From an uncultured Clostridia bacterium (lineage in GTDB: Bacteria > Bacillota > Clostridia > Lachnospirales > Cellulosilyticaceae): DNA of 64,000 nucleotides. The DNA lies in NCBI GenBank assembly GCA_937981575.1, contig CALJNR010000026.1:1-64000 (forward strand). The letters are read 5' to 3'. Positions within the stretch are counted from its first letter, which is position 1. Each line of letters opens with the position of its first letter. A model generated the notes under the pieces. The model did no database searches, was not told the DNA's origin, and saw only the letters and a program-made list of their open reading frames with translations. Positions 1 to 8,260 of the stretch are shown here, piece after piece. Made by a program: the position numbers and the translations under genes.

Positions 1-55
1 CTAATTGCATTCTTAACTTTTTTGTTTCTTCATCTGAAAAATTATGTATCCTCAT
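1..55 (-). CDS. possible 5' end of a gene running off the window
   Basis: A reading frame starts with ATG at 55 and stays open to the window edge, giving about 18 codons that begin MRIHNFSDEETKKLRMQL. A G-rich stretch (GGGGGAAAC) lies directly before the ATG and could be the ribosome binding site, although the spacing is short. Too little is visible to name a product. A chance open frame is equally possible. Confidence 0.22.
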   Translation of the reverse strand, partial: MRIHNFSDEETKKLRMQL

Positions 56-190
56 GTTTCCCCCATATACACGATATGATTTTACTTGTTTTTTATAATT
101 ATGCTTCAGAGCTCAGCCCCGGTATTGTCATTGCATATAACTAAAATATTATCGGCACCTATGCCGGTATATACTTTAAAAATAGTGGTA

Positions 191-208
191 TTCCCGACGT
201 TGGTGTCG
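191..208. repeat. short inverted repeat beyond the recombinase pseudogene
   Basis: TTCCCGAC and GTCGGGAA form an 8-bp perfect stem around a short loop, about 40 bp beyond the recombinase stop. A smaller repeat (CGGCA/TGCCG) lies near 152-165. No uridine tract follows on either strand, so a terminator is not strongly supported. It could be a folded RNA end or a remnant of a recombination site. Apart from the possible gene at 1-55, nothing else was seen in 56-244. Confidence 0.35.
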
Positions 209-244
209 GGAAATATTCCTTTGGTCGTTACTCTTTATATCTTG

Positions 245-1179
245 CTAAATGGATCTATTTAATGATAGCTTATCCAGTGGGCTTTGGATGTTTGAAATGT
301 TTTTTCGTGTAACATGGGTGTAAATCTCAGTAGTTTTACAACTTGAATGCCCTAAAAGTTCTTGTATAAACCTTAAGTCAGTCCCTCCCTCTAGAAGGTG
401 GGTTGCAAATGAGTGTCTAAGGGCATGTACCGATACTTTTTTATTGATCTTTGCAATCACACAGGCTTTCTCGAATATCCTTTCTACTGTTCTTTCAGTA
501 AGAAACTCACATGAATCAGCATTCTCTGGCTATCTATATCTTCTGGTCTAAGTCTTACAACTTCTCCCACTCTTAACCCTGAGGAATAAACTAGAAATAA
601 TATAGCTCTGTGTTTTTCATTATCAAGAGCTTTCAAAATTCTTTTGACTTCTTCATAGCTCAAGATGTTTGGAAGTTTGTTCTCTTTTTTAGGCCTTGGC
701 ATAGATTCAATAACATGCCCCTTATGAAGGATGTCATTACATAAAAATTTAATAGAACTTATAGCCTGATTTGCATACGAATGGGATTTTTCTTGATCCA
801 ATAATAAAAGAATATATTTTCTTATATCCTGCTCACTTACCAAGTCGCTTTTTTTATTAATAAAGTTTAGAAAGCGCCTAATATGTTTTGTATAGGTTTG
901 TCTTGTCTTAAAGCTGTATCCTTTTAATTTTAACTCTTCATCCATGGCTTTAACTCTATCTTCATCGCACCTATTGCAAATAAAATCAAAAACTACGTGC
1001 TCGTTACTAAATAACTTTTTTAATCTATCAATATTTTCATCGCAAAGTGGCACTAACCATTCATTTTTATTAGCATCCCACCTATATCCTGTGATGCTTT
1101 TAATTTTATTAATTCGTTCTGCCGAATAATCAAATGTAATCATTAAATCATTTTCAAGCTTTGAAATTTTAACAGACAT
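245..1179 (-). pseudogene. tyrosine recombinase/integrase, frameshifted
   Basis: Two adjacent frames make up one XerC/D-like tyrosine recombinase. The upstream part (start ATG at 1179, GAGAGG site 6 bases before it) has an N-terminal W-rich segment, a SAM-like core-binding domain and the first catalytic arginine (SSGLRVGEVVRLRPEDID), then stops at 484. The downstream part carries [12 protein letters not shown] and LLGHSS...IYTHV with the Arg, His and Tyr residues. Reading back in the downstream frame gives [15 protein letters not shown] directly behind IHV, so roughly a dozen residues of the beta-hairpin are missing. That hairpin normally holds the catalytic lysine (G-K-G-x-K/R-D-R). A small deletion of about 35-40 bp with a frame change explains this better than a sequencing slip. 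It is probably inactive. The first segment, with W..W-V-P spacing, faintly resembles a HARP-type domain (inference). Confidence 0.85.
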
Positions 1180-1365
1180 GGTAAACCTCTCTTTCAGTCC
1201 CAAACATATGTTCTTGTTTAATTTTTACCATTATCTGTTGTATTATTCAGCTTATCTTTAAAATAAAAACCTTAAATCTTTCTATTCTGTCTTTATTTTC
1301 TAATTATATCATAATTTTTTAATAATTATATAAAAAAAGCATATTATGTAGCAGAAAACCTTTGA

Positions 1366-1426
1366 TAAAATCAAAAAATGTCTTCTGAAGAGCGTTATCG
1401 CTTACGGAAGACATTTTTTGATTTTA
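1366..1426. terminator. bidirectional hairpin terminator
   Basis: A perfect 20-bp stem (arms 1366-1385 and 1407-1426) encloses a 21-base loop. A-rich and T-rich flanks belong to the stem on both strands, so it can end the LacI-type gene on the minus strand and block transcription the other way. Its right arm abuts the LacI stop codon. Confidence 0.85.
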
Positions 1427-2461
1427 TTAGTTAATCGGAAACATTTTATCTTTGACTCTTTTATCGGTAGAACCTCTTACGATCAGTTCTCCATCGATAA
1501 CGACTTGTTTTTCTTCGCTGTTGGGAGAATTGATTTTATCAATCAGCATTTTGACCACTTGCTCAGCAATGGTATTTAGCGGCTGTCTGTAGGTCGTAAG
1601 GTTTGGAACAATGATTTTGCTGAGATAAATATCATCAAATCCAGCAACTGCCACATCTTGCGGAATGCGGTATCCTTTTTCGCCTAAGTAGCCTATTGCC
1701 CCTATAGCCATAATATCATTGGCCGCTAGGATAGCTGTTGGCTTCGTTTCACACTCTTCCATGAAATATTTGCAGGCTTCATACCCTGCATCAATCTCAT
1801 AATCCGCATAATAAATATATTCCTGGCTGACAGGAATGTTGTATTTCGCCAGACAGTCTTCATATCCCTTTCTTCTTTCATTGGCTACCTTGTACCCTGA
1901 ACTGCCATCTATATAGGCAATCGCCTTGTGCCCTAGTTTTATGAGATGCTTGGTGACTTCCGTCATCCCTTTATAACCATCTATCACTACCGAACTGATG
2001 GCCTCATCAAATTCGAAGTTATCCATGAAGATAATAGGCAGGCGTTTTGAAAGCTGAAGAATATTTTTGATATTATATTTGTTGCCCCTATACGTACATA
2101 AGATAATGCCGTCTACATTTCTGGTCATTAAATCCATGATTGATTCATGCTCAGAGTTGTTGCCTTCATCCATTCCGACAAGGATCAGTCTGTATCCTTT
2201 TTCTTTTGCATAGTTTTCAATATACTTAAAGAGTTTAATATGATAAGGATTTTCATAGCTTGGTACCATAATAGCGATAACCTTCGACTGCTGCTTGCGC
2301 ATGCCTCTTGCTATCATACTTGGCTGATACGCCAGTTCCTCCATTACTTGCTGTATCTTTTGTCTTGTTTCTTCATTTACAGGGGCAGTGTTATTTAAAA
2401 CCCTAGATACTGTTGCCACTGAAACACCAGCTGCCGATGCCACATCTTTTATAGTCGCCAT
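1427..2461 (-). CDS. LacI/GalR family transcriptional regulator (rhamnose locus)
   Basis: About 344 residues, the usual LacI size. The N-terminus ATIKDVASAAGVSVATVSRV is a textbook LacI helix-turn-helix followed by the hinge region (RVLNNTAPVNEETRQKI). The rest is a periplasmic-binding-protein-like sensor domain with AVAGFDDIYLSKIIVPNLTT near the end. ATG at 2461 is preferred over the upstream GTG at 2467 because AAGGAG lies 9 bases before it. It is last in a minus-strand series behind rhaM and ends at a strong terminator. Position suggests control of rhamnose genes. A candidate LacI-type operator lies upstream of rhaM (3032-3045). A sugar-phosphate or rhamnose-type ligand is inference only. 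Confidence 0.88.
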   Translation of the reverse strand: MATIKDVASAAGVSVATVSRVLNNTAPVNEETRQKIQQVMEELAYQPSMIARGMRKQQSKVIAIMVPSYENPYHIKLFKYIENYAKEKGYRLILVGMDEGNNSEHESIMDLMTRNVDGIILCTYRGNKYNIKNILQLSKRLPIIFMDNFEFDEAISSVVIDGYKGMTEVTKHLIKLGHKAIAYIDGSSGYKVANERRKGYEDCLAKYNIPVSQEYIYYADYEIDAGYEACKYFMEECETKPTAILAANDIMAIGAIGYLGEKGYRIPQDVAVAGFDDIYLSKIIVPNLTTYRQPLNTIAEQVVKMLIDKINSPNSEEKQVVIDGELIVRGSTDKRVKDKMFPIN

Positions 2462-2597
2462 AAACACTGGCTCCTTTCGTTATGATATAAATTTCACATC
2501 TTTAATTTTAAGTTATAAAAGGGTGATATGTGGTGTGAAATCATTCTGAGAAACAACTTTGCATAGATGAACCATTTCATTATATAGGCTGCTTCTC

Positions 2598-2623
2598 TAT
2601 ACTAAATGTTGTGTTTTAGTATA
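2598..2623. promoter_or_regulatory. inverted repeat between rhaM and the LacI gene
   Basis: TATACTAAA and TTTAGTATA form 9-bp arms around an 8-bp centre, in the 207-bp gap between rhaM and the LacI-type gene. The AT-rich arms and absence of a U-tract make a protein binding site likelier than a terminator. The same half-site occurs in the tandem palindromes at 3283-3312. Confidence 0.4.
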
Positions 2624-2668
2624 ATATATTCTCTCTATTAAAAAAAGTCAAGTTAATCTCATTAGCGG

Positions 2669-2995
2669 TTATTTTAGATAGAACACTTCTCTAAGTGGTA
2701 CGATAGGGTTAGGTTCTGAGAAGTCAAATGATCCTTCAACCATTTTAGAAGTTATTGCATTCCATCTGTTACATGGTTCACTTTGATCAATGTAGGCAAA
2801 AGCAGCTTCTACATCATCACACTCAAAAACGTAGAAGAATTGATTGCCATTTTGAAAAATGGAATAATTTTTGATACCCGCTTTTGAATGTTCATCTAAA
2901 ATTTCCTGCCAAGGCTCCAAATGCATCTTTACATATTCTTCTAAACACTCTTCTTTAACTTTCCATGTCCATGCAAATTTATTACTGTTTTCCAT
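2669..2995 (-). CDS. rhaM: L-rhamnose mutarotase
   Basis: 108 residues, matching the RhaM/YiiL (DUF718) family, whose members interconvert alpha and beta anomers of L-rhamnose in the cytosol before isomerisation. Family marks seen are EEYVKMH near residues 19-25 (E. coli RhaM has EEYQRRH), a central NYSIFQNGNQFFYVFE strand, and the terminal LREVFYLK. The start has a good site (AAGGAGG, 8 bases upstream). It sits between the rhamnose ABC transporter and a LacI regulator. A fucose mutarotase role cannot be excluded, but DUF718 plus rhaB and RhaS nearby favours rhamnose. Confidence 0.87.
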   Translation of the reverse strand: MENSNKFAWTWKVKEECLEEYVKMHLEPWQEILDEHSKAGIKNYSIFQNGNQFFYVFECDDVEAAFAYIDQSEPCNRWNAITSKMVEGSFDFSEPNPIVPLREVFYLK

Positions 2996-3031
2996 GCTAA
3001 CTGCCTCCTTGAAATGTATTCTTTTCGCTTA

Positions 3032-3045
3032 TGAAAATGTTTTCA
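3032..3045. promoter_or_regulatory. LacI/CcpA-type operator in the rhaM leader
   Basis: TGAAAATGTTTTCA is a 14-bp site with perfect TGAAAA/TTTTCA arms. It resembles a catabolite-responsive element, with TG instead of CG at the centre. It lies just downstream of a weak promoter candidate and about 40 bp before the rhaM start, where a repressor would block transcription. CcpA or the LacI-type product at 1427-2461 could bind it. Confidence 0.5.
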
Positions 3046-3057
3046 CCATTAATTTCT

Positions 3058-3086
3058 ATGGTATCAGTTTTTGCTTATCTTTTCAA
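3058..3086 (-). promoter_or_regulatory. candidate rhaM promoter
   Basis: On the minus strand TTGAAA (3086-3081) and TACCAT (3063-3058) are spaced by 17 bp. The -35 match is good and the -10 weak. The site lies upstream of rhaM with the LacI-type operator just downstream. The rest of 3087-3209 shows nothing recognisable. Confidence 0.35.
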
Positions 3087-3209
3087 CTTCTCTGTGCGCT
3101 GAGCCATAGCTCTATAGTATCTGTACATCCGTTTTTCCTATGATTGTTACATTTATAAATAGGCTGCCTACTAGCTTTTAATCATAAAAACTGACTTCTT
3201 ATTTAAATA

Positions 3210-3233
3210 AGCCTGTCTCCTATGAGACAGGCT
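3210..3233 (-). terminator. hairpin downstream of the transporter operon
   Basis: AGCCTGTCTC and GAGACAGGCT form a perfect 10-bp stem with a 4-base loop, about 80 bp beyond the rhaS stop. The T-rich run after it on the minus strand is interrupted (TTATTTAAATAAG), so termination may be moderate. Confidence 0.6.
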
Positions 3234-3252
3234 ATTGCATTTGATTTAAATT

Positions 3253-3327
3253 CTAGTGTACTAAATCCTAGGGTGCTGAATTTTAGTATACTAAATCTTA
3301 GTATACTAAATCTTAGTATACACTCTT
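3253..3327. repeat. tandem 15-bp palindromic repeats at the 3' end of rhaS
   Basis: Five successive 15-base units start at 3253, 3268, 3283, 3298 and 3313. Units three and four are identical (TTAGTATACTAAATC), unit one differs slightly and unit two more. The last unit includes the rhaS stop codon and diverges after TTAGTATAC. Units three and four each hold the 12-bp perfect palindrome TTAGTATACTAA. Read on the coding strand, the final codons V-Y-stop are re-duplicated as short D-L-V-Y-stop blocks, consistent with slipped-strand expansion from the gene end. Confidence 0.8.
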
Positions 3328-4404
3328 CCATTCTTCAATGTTTGCTGGCTCAAATTTGAATGGGTCTCCAAGCATGATTTCTGTACCGTCGCCAGCTGTA
3401 ATAACTTCTTTTTCTCCAAGTCTTCCTGCTGTAAACTTATCACCAGCTGCGCCTGTAATCGTTCCATCAGCAAGTGCTATTGCAGCATAACCTGTAAGGT
3501 ATCCTACATCAATTGGATTCCATAAGTACATCCATGGGCAAACGCCGTTTGTAATGTATTCTGCCATTTCGCTTGGAAGTCCAAGTCCTGTTAATGCTAC
3601 TTTGCCTGATAAACCTTTGTCTGTTAATACTTTGCCGGCTGCTGCCATACCTACTGTTGTTGGAGCAATAATCCCTTTAAGGTCTGGATAGGCCTTAAGT
3701 AGAGCTTCTGTTTCTGATGTACTCTTATCACGAAGGTCATCGCCATAAGCTACTTTTACAAGTTCGATATCAGCGTACTTCGGATCTTCAAGTTCTTTTT
3801 TCATCCATTCAATCCATATGTTTTGATTGGTTGCTTGTGATGTTGCACTAAGTACTGCAATCTGACCTTTTCCGCCGATCATTTCAGAAACTGCCTGTAC
3901 TTGAACACGGCCAATACGCTCTGGATCTGCTTGGTTAACATGCACCATACGGCTTGCTGGGTTAACCCCTGAGTCAGCTGATAATACTTTGATACCTGCA
4001 TTCATAGCTTTTTTAAGTACGGGTTCTAATGCATCTGGGTCATTTCCTGAAATAGCAATAACGTCTACTTTTTGTGCAATAAGCTCTTCTATCATTTGAA
4101 TTTGTGCTTCTGCTGTTGGCTCAGCTGGTGCTTTTAAAATCACTTCGCCTGCTCCTGCTTCTTCAATAGCCAGTTTGAAGCCTTCCATTTGTTTTTCTCC
4201 ATATGGGTTACCTGCACTTTTGAAAATGAATGCATATCTTTTCGCTCCGCCTGCCGCATTTTCTGCTGGTTTAGCTTCATTTCCAGCTTCTTTGTTAGGT
4301 GCTGGTGCAGCTGTGTCTGCTGGTTTGCCTGCGCATCCTGCAAGACTTGATGCTAATAATACTGCGCCCATGCTAAGTGCTAATATTTTTTTGAATTTTT
4401 TCAT
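3313..4404 (-). CDS. rhaS: rhamnose ABC transporter substrate-binding lipoprotein
   Basis: 363 residues. A lipoprotein signal peptide is clear: basic MKKFKK, a hydrophobic stretch, then LAGC with Cys24 as the lipidated residue. An Ala/Pro/Lys-rich linker to about residue 55 tethers a type I periplasmic-binding domain of the CUT2 class (YAFIFKSAGNPYGEKQMEGF, VDVIAISGNDPDALEPVLKK, TGLGLPSEM). The sequence resembles RhaS/AI-2-type binding proteins. With rhaM and rhaB nearby, L-rhamnose is the best ligand guess. The gene follows two permeases and an ATPase in one operon and ends in a tandem repeat. Here rhaS means the binding protein, not the E. coli AraC regulator of that name. Confidence 0.83.
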   Translation of the reverse strand: MKKFKKILALSMGAVLLASSLAGCAGKPADTAAPAPNKEAGNEAKPAENAAGGAKRYAFIFKSAGNPYGEKQMEGFKLAIEEAGAGEVILKAPAEPTAEAQIQMIEELIAQKVDVIAISGNDPDALEPVLKKAMNAGIKVLSADSGVNPASRMVHVNQADPERIGRVQVQAVSEMIGGKGQIAVLSATSQATNQNIWIEWMKKELEDPKYADIELVKVAYGDDLRDKSTSETEALLKAYPDLKGIIAPTTVGMAAAGKVLTDKGLSGKVALTGLGLPSEMAEYITNGVCPWMYLWNPIDVGYLTGYAAIALADGTITGAAGDKFTAGRLGEKEVITAGDGTEIMLGDPFKFEPANIEEWKSVY

Positions 4405-4495
4405 GTTTTCTTACCCCCATTTTGTTTTGATTGTTTAAGTTTGCTTTTTATTTAAATGAGCATAGTGCTCGTTTAAAACAATGAAATCCTTTATA

Positions 4496-5494
4496 TTATG
4501 CAGCTAACCTCTTTTTCTTAAACCCATTTAGATTGATATTTGGGATAGTTACTGCAACAATTAGGATAATACCAATAATAATCATAAGTGCCTGAGCCGG
4601 AACGTTGATAAGCCCAAGGCCGTAGCGCAGAAGCCCAATAATAAATACTGAAATAACAGCGCCAAGCATTTTTCCTCTTCCGCCAAGGGTACTTATTCCG
4701 CCCAGTACAACCATTGCAATAACATCCATTTCATACCCTATTGCAACGTTTGGTCTTGTGCTTCCTGTTCTGGATGTTAAAAACAGAGCTGTAACTGATG
4801 CCATAATGCCCATCAGGGTGAATACAGCTACTTTGATGTGGTCTGTTTTTATGCCTGAATAGCGGCATGCTGTTATGTTATTTCCCATACCATATACACT
4901 TCTTCCAAAGGTTGTTTTATGAAGCAGTAATCCAAATAAAACAGCTATAAGGATAAAAGCGATCAGCATAAATGGAATCTTTCCTACATATCCCCAGCCT
5001 AAGTAAGAATACCATGAAGGAAACTTACCTGCTGCTTGGTCTTCAAGTATAATATAAGCAATTCCTCTATAGATTATCATCGTAGAGAGTGTTACGATCA
5101 TTGCTGGCAGTTCCTTGAACTTAACGATCAATATGCCGTTAGTCATACCACATACAGCCCCTACAGTTAAAGCCAGTAAAACAGCAAGCGGCATTGGAAG
5201 GCCCATATTATAGGCAACCGCCATAATAACAGATGATAATGCTGTTGTCGATGCAATAGAGATATCGATATCTCCTAGTATGATAATAAGTACCATCGGC
5301 AGCACCATAAAGGCTTTATCTAAAAAGGTCATTGTTGCGTCCATGATGCCGCCAAAGCTTAAATAGTAAGGCGATAAATTGGTATTAATAATATTGATAA
5401 TGATAAATACTGCAACGAGCATCCATTCCCATTGGAAGAAAAACTTTTTTAAGTTGAATTCTTTTTTGTTGCTGACTATTCTTTTAGTTTCCAT
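4496..5494 (-). CDS. rhaQ: rhamnose ABC transporter permease
   Basis: 332 residues with about eight to ten hydrophobic segments, typical of CUT2 (RbsC-like) inner-membrane permeases. The mid-protein ILGDIDISIASTTALSSVIM and the later VIAMVVLGGISTLGGRGKM loop are family signatures, the latter likely contacting the ATPase. A strong AGGAGGA site precedes the ATG. It begins 3 bases after the preceding permease and is followed by the binding protein. Two different permeases in one operon fit the heterodimeric RhaP/RhaQ arrangement. Which is P and which is Q is assigned by resemblance only. Confidence 0.78.
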   Translation of the reverse strand: METKRIVSNKKEFNLKKFFFQWEWMLVAVFIIINIINTNLSPYYLSFGGIMDATMTFLDKAFMVLPMVLIIILGDIDISIASTTALSSVIMAVAYNMGLPMPLAVLLALTVGAVCGMTNGILIVKFKELPAMIVTLSTMIIYRGIAYIILEDQAAGKFPSWYSYLGWGYVGKIPFMLIAFILIAVLFGLLLHKTTFGRSVYGMGNNITACRYSGIKTDHIKVAVFTLMGIMASVTALFLTSRTGSTRPNVAIGYEMDVIAMVVLGGISTLGGRGKMLGAVISVFIIGLLRYGLGLINVPAQALMIIIGIILIVAVTIPNINLNGFKKKRLAA

Positions 5495-5497
5495 AGC

Positions 5498-6472
5498 TTA
5501 TATCTTCCTCCTCATGAGATTTTCTTTTGTGGCGCGTCTCTTAATATAAGCATTCATGAGGATTGCCACTAGAATAATTGCCCCTTGTATGGCGCTTTGC
5601 CAAAATGGTGAAACATTAATAAGCGGTAAGGCATTATTTAAAATCCCAAGTAAAAGGGCTCCAACTAATAGTCCTGATACCTTTCCATATCCCCCTGCCA
5701 CACTTACTCCTCCAAGTACGCAGGCAGCTATAACATTTAGTTCATATCCCGTTGCTGTATCTCCTTGAGCTGATGCAAACTTAGATACCCAAAGTACCCC
5801 TGCAAGCCCTGCTAAAGAGCCCATTAATGTATAAACCAAAAGCAGTGTTTTCTTTGTATTAATGCCGCTTATTTTAGCTGAATTAATGTTGCTCCCGACA
5901 GCGTAGATTTGTCTTCCTGTTCGGGTATAGTTAATAAAGTAGTAAAAGATAATATAAATAACGATCGCTATAAAGATCAGTGTATTGATTCCTAAAATTG
6001 AACTTGTAGCTATCTTTTTGAAACTTTCCGGCATTTGATGGGCACTAACCCATTTGCCGCCACTTGACATAAACGTGAGTCCTCTGTAAACATTCATCAT
6101 CCCAAGTGAGGCGATGATCGGGAAAATCCCGACTATGGATACTAAAAAGCCTACTACAAGGCCGCATACCGTTCCTACGGCTATCCCTATTAAAATAGCT
6201 GCTATAGGTGAAATATCTGGATTGTTGCTGACTACCAGTGCTGCTGTCATCCCCGAAAGGGCAAGAGTAGAGCCAATAGATAAGTCAATCCCTGCTGTTA
6301 AAAGAACCATCATCATACCTACAGCTAAAATACTAAGTATTGCTGTATTAGTAAGGAGGTCATTGATATTTTCAAGGGTTAAAAAACTAGGGTTTTTTAG
6401 CTGCAGGAAAATACAAAGTATTACTATGAATACAAGTAGTCCTGCCTCTCTAAACTTAGAAATATTACGCAT
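5498..6472 (-). CDS. rhaP: rhamnose ABC transporter permease
   Basis: 324 residues and strongly hydrophobic. It has the CUT2 permease signatures LLTAGIDLSIGSTLALSGMT near residue 60 and the VLGGVSVAGGYGKVSG loop near residue 250. The N-terminus is a short cytoplasmic stretch followed by a membrane helix (GLLVFIVILCIFLQL). The ATG has a near-perfect AAGGAGG site and lies 12 bases after the ATPase stop, so translation is probably coupled. It would form the channel with the second permease. CUT2 permeases are hard to separate by substrate, so rhamnose is taken from context. Confidence 0.78.
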   Translation of the reverse strand: MRNISKFREAGLLVFIVILCIFLQLKNPSFLTLENINDLLTNTAILSILAVGMMMVLLTAGIDLSIGSTLALSGMTAALVVSNNPDISPIAAILIGIAVGTVCGLVVGFLVSIVGIFPIIASLGMMNVYRGLTFMSSGGKWVSAHQMPESFKKIATSSILGINTLIFIAIVIYIIFYYFINYTRTGRQIYAVGSNINSAKISGINTKKTLLLVYTLMGSLAGLAGVLWVSKFASAQGDTATGYELNVIAACVLGGVSVAGGYGKVSGLLVGALLLGILNNALPLINVSPFWQSAIQGAIILVAILMNAYIKRRATKENLMRRKI

Positions 6473-6484
6473 TTTTTCTCCTCC

Positions 6485-7987
6485 TTACTCTTTCTCTAGC
6501 ATTGCAAATTCAAGTATTTTTTCTTGACTAATACCATCTGCTTCAAGTGTCGCGGTAATTCTTCCATCTCGCATCACGGCTATACGGTCACTCATACCTA
6601 GTACTTCCGGCATTTCGGACGAAACCATGATGATCGCATAATCTTGTTTAGCCAGCTCTCTCATGATTTCATAGATTGCGTATTTTGCTCCTACGTCTAC
6701 ACCTTTTGTAGGTTCATCCAATATGATGACTTTAAGCTCCGATGCAAGAAGCTTCGCTACAACTACTTTCTGCTGATTGCCGCCAGATAAAGAGTCTGCA
6801 GTATCAAAAATGCTGGTTGCCTTAACGGTAACTTTTTCAGCAAGAGTTTTAGCCACTTCTGCTTCTTTCTTTTCATTCAGCCACCCTGCTTTAGATATCT
6901 GAGAAAGGGTTGAAAGTGTAATGTTTTTTCCAATTCCCCACTGAAGTATGAGCCCTTGCTTTTGTCTGTCTTCTGGCAGATAGCCAATGCCCATGTTCAT
7001 GGCTTCAAGGGGTTCATTAATCTTAATTTCCTTGCCTTCAAAGTAAATTTTGCCTTTATCAGGCTTAGTAATACCAAATATACTTTCACACACTTCTGTT
7101 CTTCCTGCTCCGACAAGTCCTGTAAGTGCCAGTATTTCGCCTTGTCTTACGCTAAAAGAAACATCTGCAAAATAGCCTGTTTGAGAAAGTCCTTCAACTT
7201 TTAAAACTTCTTTTCCTATTTTCCCTTGTCTAGGAGGAAAGAGCTGTGTCATCTCACGACCTACCATGGCAAAAATAAGCTTTTCATTGGAGATTTCATT
7301 AACTCCCCAACATCCTATGTACTGTGCATCTCTAAATACTGTTACTCTTGTTGCAAGTCTATACATATCTTCAAATCGATGTGAGATCAAGATAATAGAT
7401 ACGCCGCTATCCCTTAGCTGCTCGGCTATTTTGTAGAGCTGCTCACTTTCCGTTTTTGTAAGAGCTGCCGTCGGCTCATCCATGATAATGACTTTGGCAT
7501 CCATAGATAAGGCTTTTGCAATTTCTACGATCTGCTGCTCTGCAACACTTAAGGTTCCCATTTGTACTTTAGGATCAATATTTGCTCCGATGCTGTCTAA
7601 TAGTTCCTTCGCCTTTTTGTGCATATCATTCCATAAGATGCGTTTGGTTCTTGGCGATACTTTTTCATGTCCAATGAAAATGTTCTCTGTCACACTAAGG
7701 TCTGGGTAATTTGTAACATGCTGATAAATAGCAGCGATCCCGAGTTTTTGTGATTCTCTTGTATTTTTAAAAGTTACTTTTTCCCCTTCGAAATACATTT
7801 CTCCTTCATCAGGGGCGTGTACACCTGTTATCACTTTAATAAATGTTGATTTTCCTGCTCCATTTTCTCCCATCAGGGCATGTATCTCACCTTTTGCAAG
7901 GTTAAAATTCACTTGATTAAGTGCCTTAACACCTGGAAATATCTTTGTGATGCCTTTCAGCTCCAAAATATATTCTGACACACTCAC
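6485..7987 (-). CDS. rhaT: rhamnose ABC transporter ATP-binding protein
   Basis: About 500 residues with two tandem ATPase domains, as in RbsA/MglA-type CUT2 ATPases. The first half has Walker A GENGAGKST, signature LSVAEQQ (degenerate) and Walker B VIIMDEPTAAL. The second half has GLVGAGRTE (degenerate Walker A), LSGGNQQKVVVAK and VIILDEPTKGVDVGAK. GTG at 7987 is preferred because AAAGGA lies 6 bases upstream; the frame stays open to 8020. It is the first gene of the transporter operon, with a possible AraC-type operator 110-150 bp upstream. The symbol follows rhizobial rhaT (ATPase), not E. coli RhaT permease. Confidence 0.82.
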   Translation of the reverse strand: MSVSEYILELKGITKIFPGVKALNQVNFNLAKGEIHALMGENGAGKSTFIKVITGVHAPDEGEMYFEGEKVTFKNTRESQKLGIAAIYQHVTNYPDLSVTENIFIGHEKVSPRTKRILWNDMHKKAKELLDSIGANIDPKVQMGTLSVAEQQIVEIAKALSMDAKVIIMDEPTAALTKTESEQLYKIAEQLRDSGVSIILISHRFEDMYRLATRVTVFRDAQYIGCWGVNEISNEKLIFAMVGREMTQLFPPRQGKIGKEVLKVEGLSQTGYFADVSFSVRQGEILALTGLVGAGRTEVCESIFGITKPDKGKIYFEGKEIKINEPLEAMNMGIGYLPEDRQKQGLILQWGIGKNITLSTLSQISKAGWLNEKKEAEVAKTLAEKVTVKATSIFDTADSLSGGNQQKVVVAKLLASELKVIILDEPTKGVDVGAKYAIYEIMRELAKQDYAIIMVSSEMPEVLGMSDRIAVMRDGRITATLEADGISQEKILEFAMLEKE

Positions 7988-8100
7988 CACCCGTCCTTTC
8001 TTAGCCAGTGTTTTATGCAAGTAAAGGGTTTCATACCATTATTACTTAGCTTGTTAATTAGATTTTATCAAAATCTTATAACCCTATAAATGCAAATAAT

Positions 8101-8132
8101 TAAACTCTGCATGTCAAAAAGTAAACTATGCA
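8101..8132 (-). promoter_or_regulatory. direct repeats upstream of the transporter operon (candidate AraC-type operator)
   Basis: TAAACTCTGCA (8101-8111) and TAAACTATGCA (8122-8132) match at 10 of 11 positions and are exactly 21 bp apart, two helical turns. Such spacing suits a dimeric AraC-family activator with two helix-turn-helix motifs per subunit. A TTGACA hexamer (8117-8112, minus) lies between them, without a good -10 at 17 bp, as expected for an activated promoter. The YesN-like regulator encoded at 8261-9775 is the obvious candidate binder. Confidence 0.55.
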
Positions 8133-8182
8133 CAAATGCCCCTTCGCATTAGGTTAATGATGGGTAATTTTTCACATAAAGA

Positions 8183-8205
8183 AAGCGTGCAAAAGCTGCA
8201 CACTT
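8183..8205 (-). terminator. terminator after the two-component genes
   Basis: On the minus strand AAGTGTGCA and TGCACGCTT pair (9 positions, one G-U) around a 5-base loop, followed by TCTTTAT. It lies 56 bp beyond the response regulator stop and separates the two-component genes from the transporter operon promoter. Confidence 0.6.
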
Positions 8206-8260
8206 CCTCAAGTAAGGGCCTATTTATTTTCTATAAAGCCTTGAAATATCCTGATACTTT

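Noticed and set aside
4140-4343. Small frame inside rhaS on the same strand
   Set aside because: Out-of-frame composition artefact of the repetitive linker region; no start signal.
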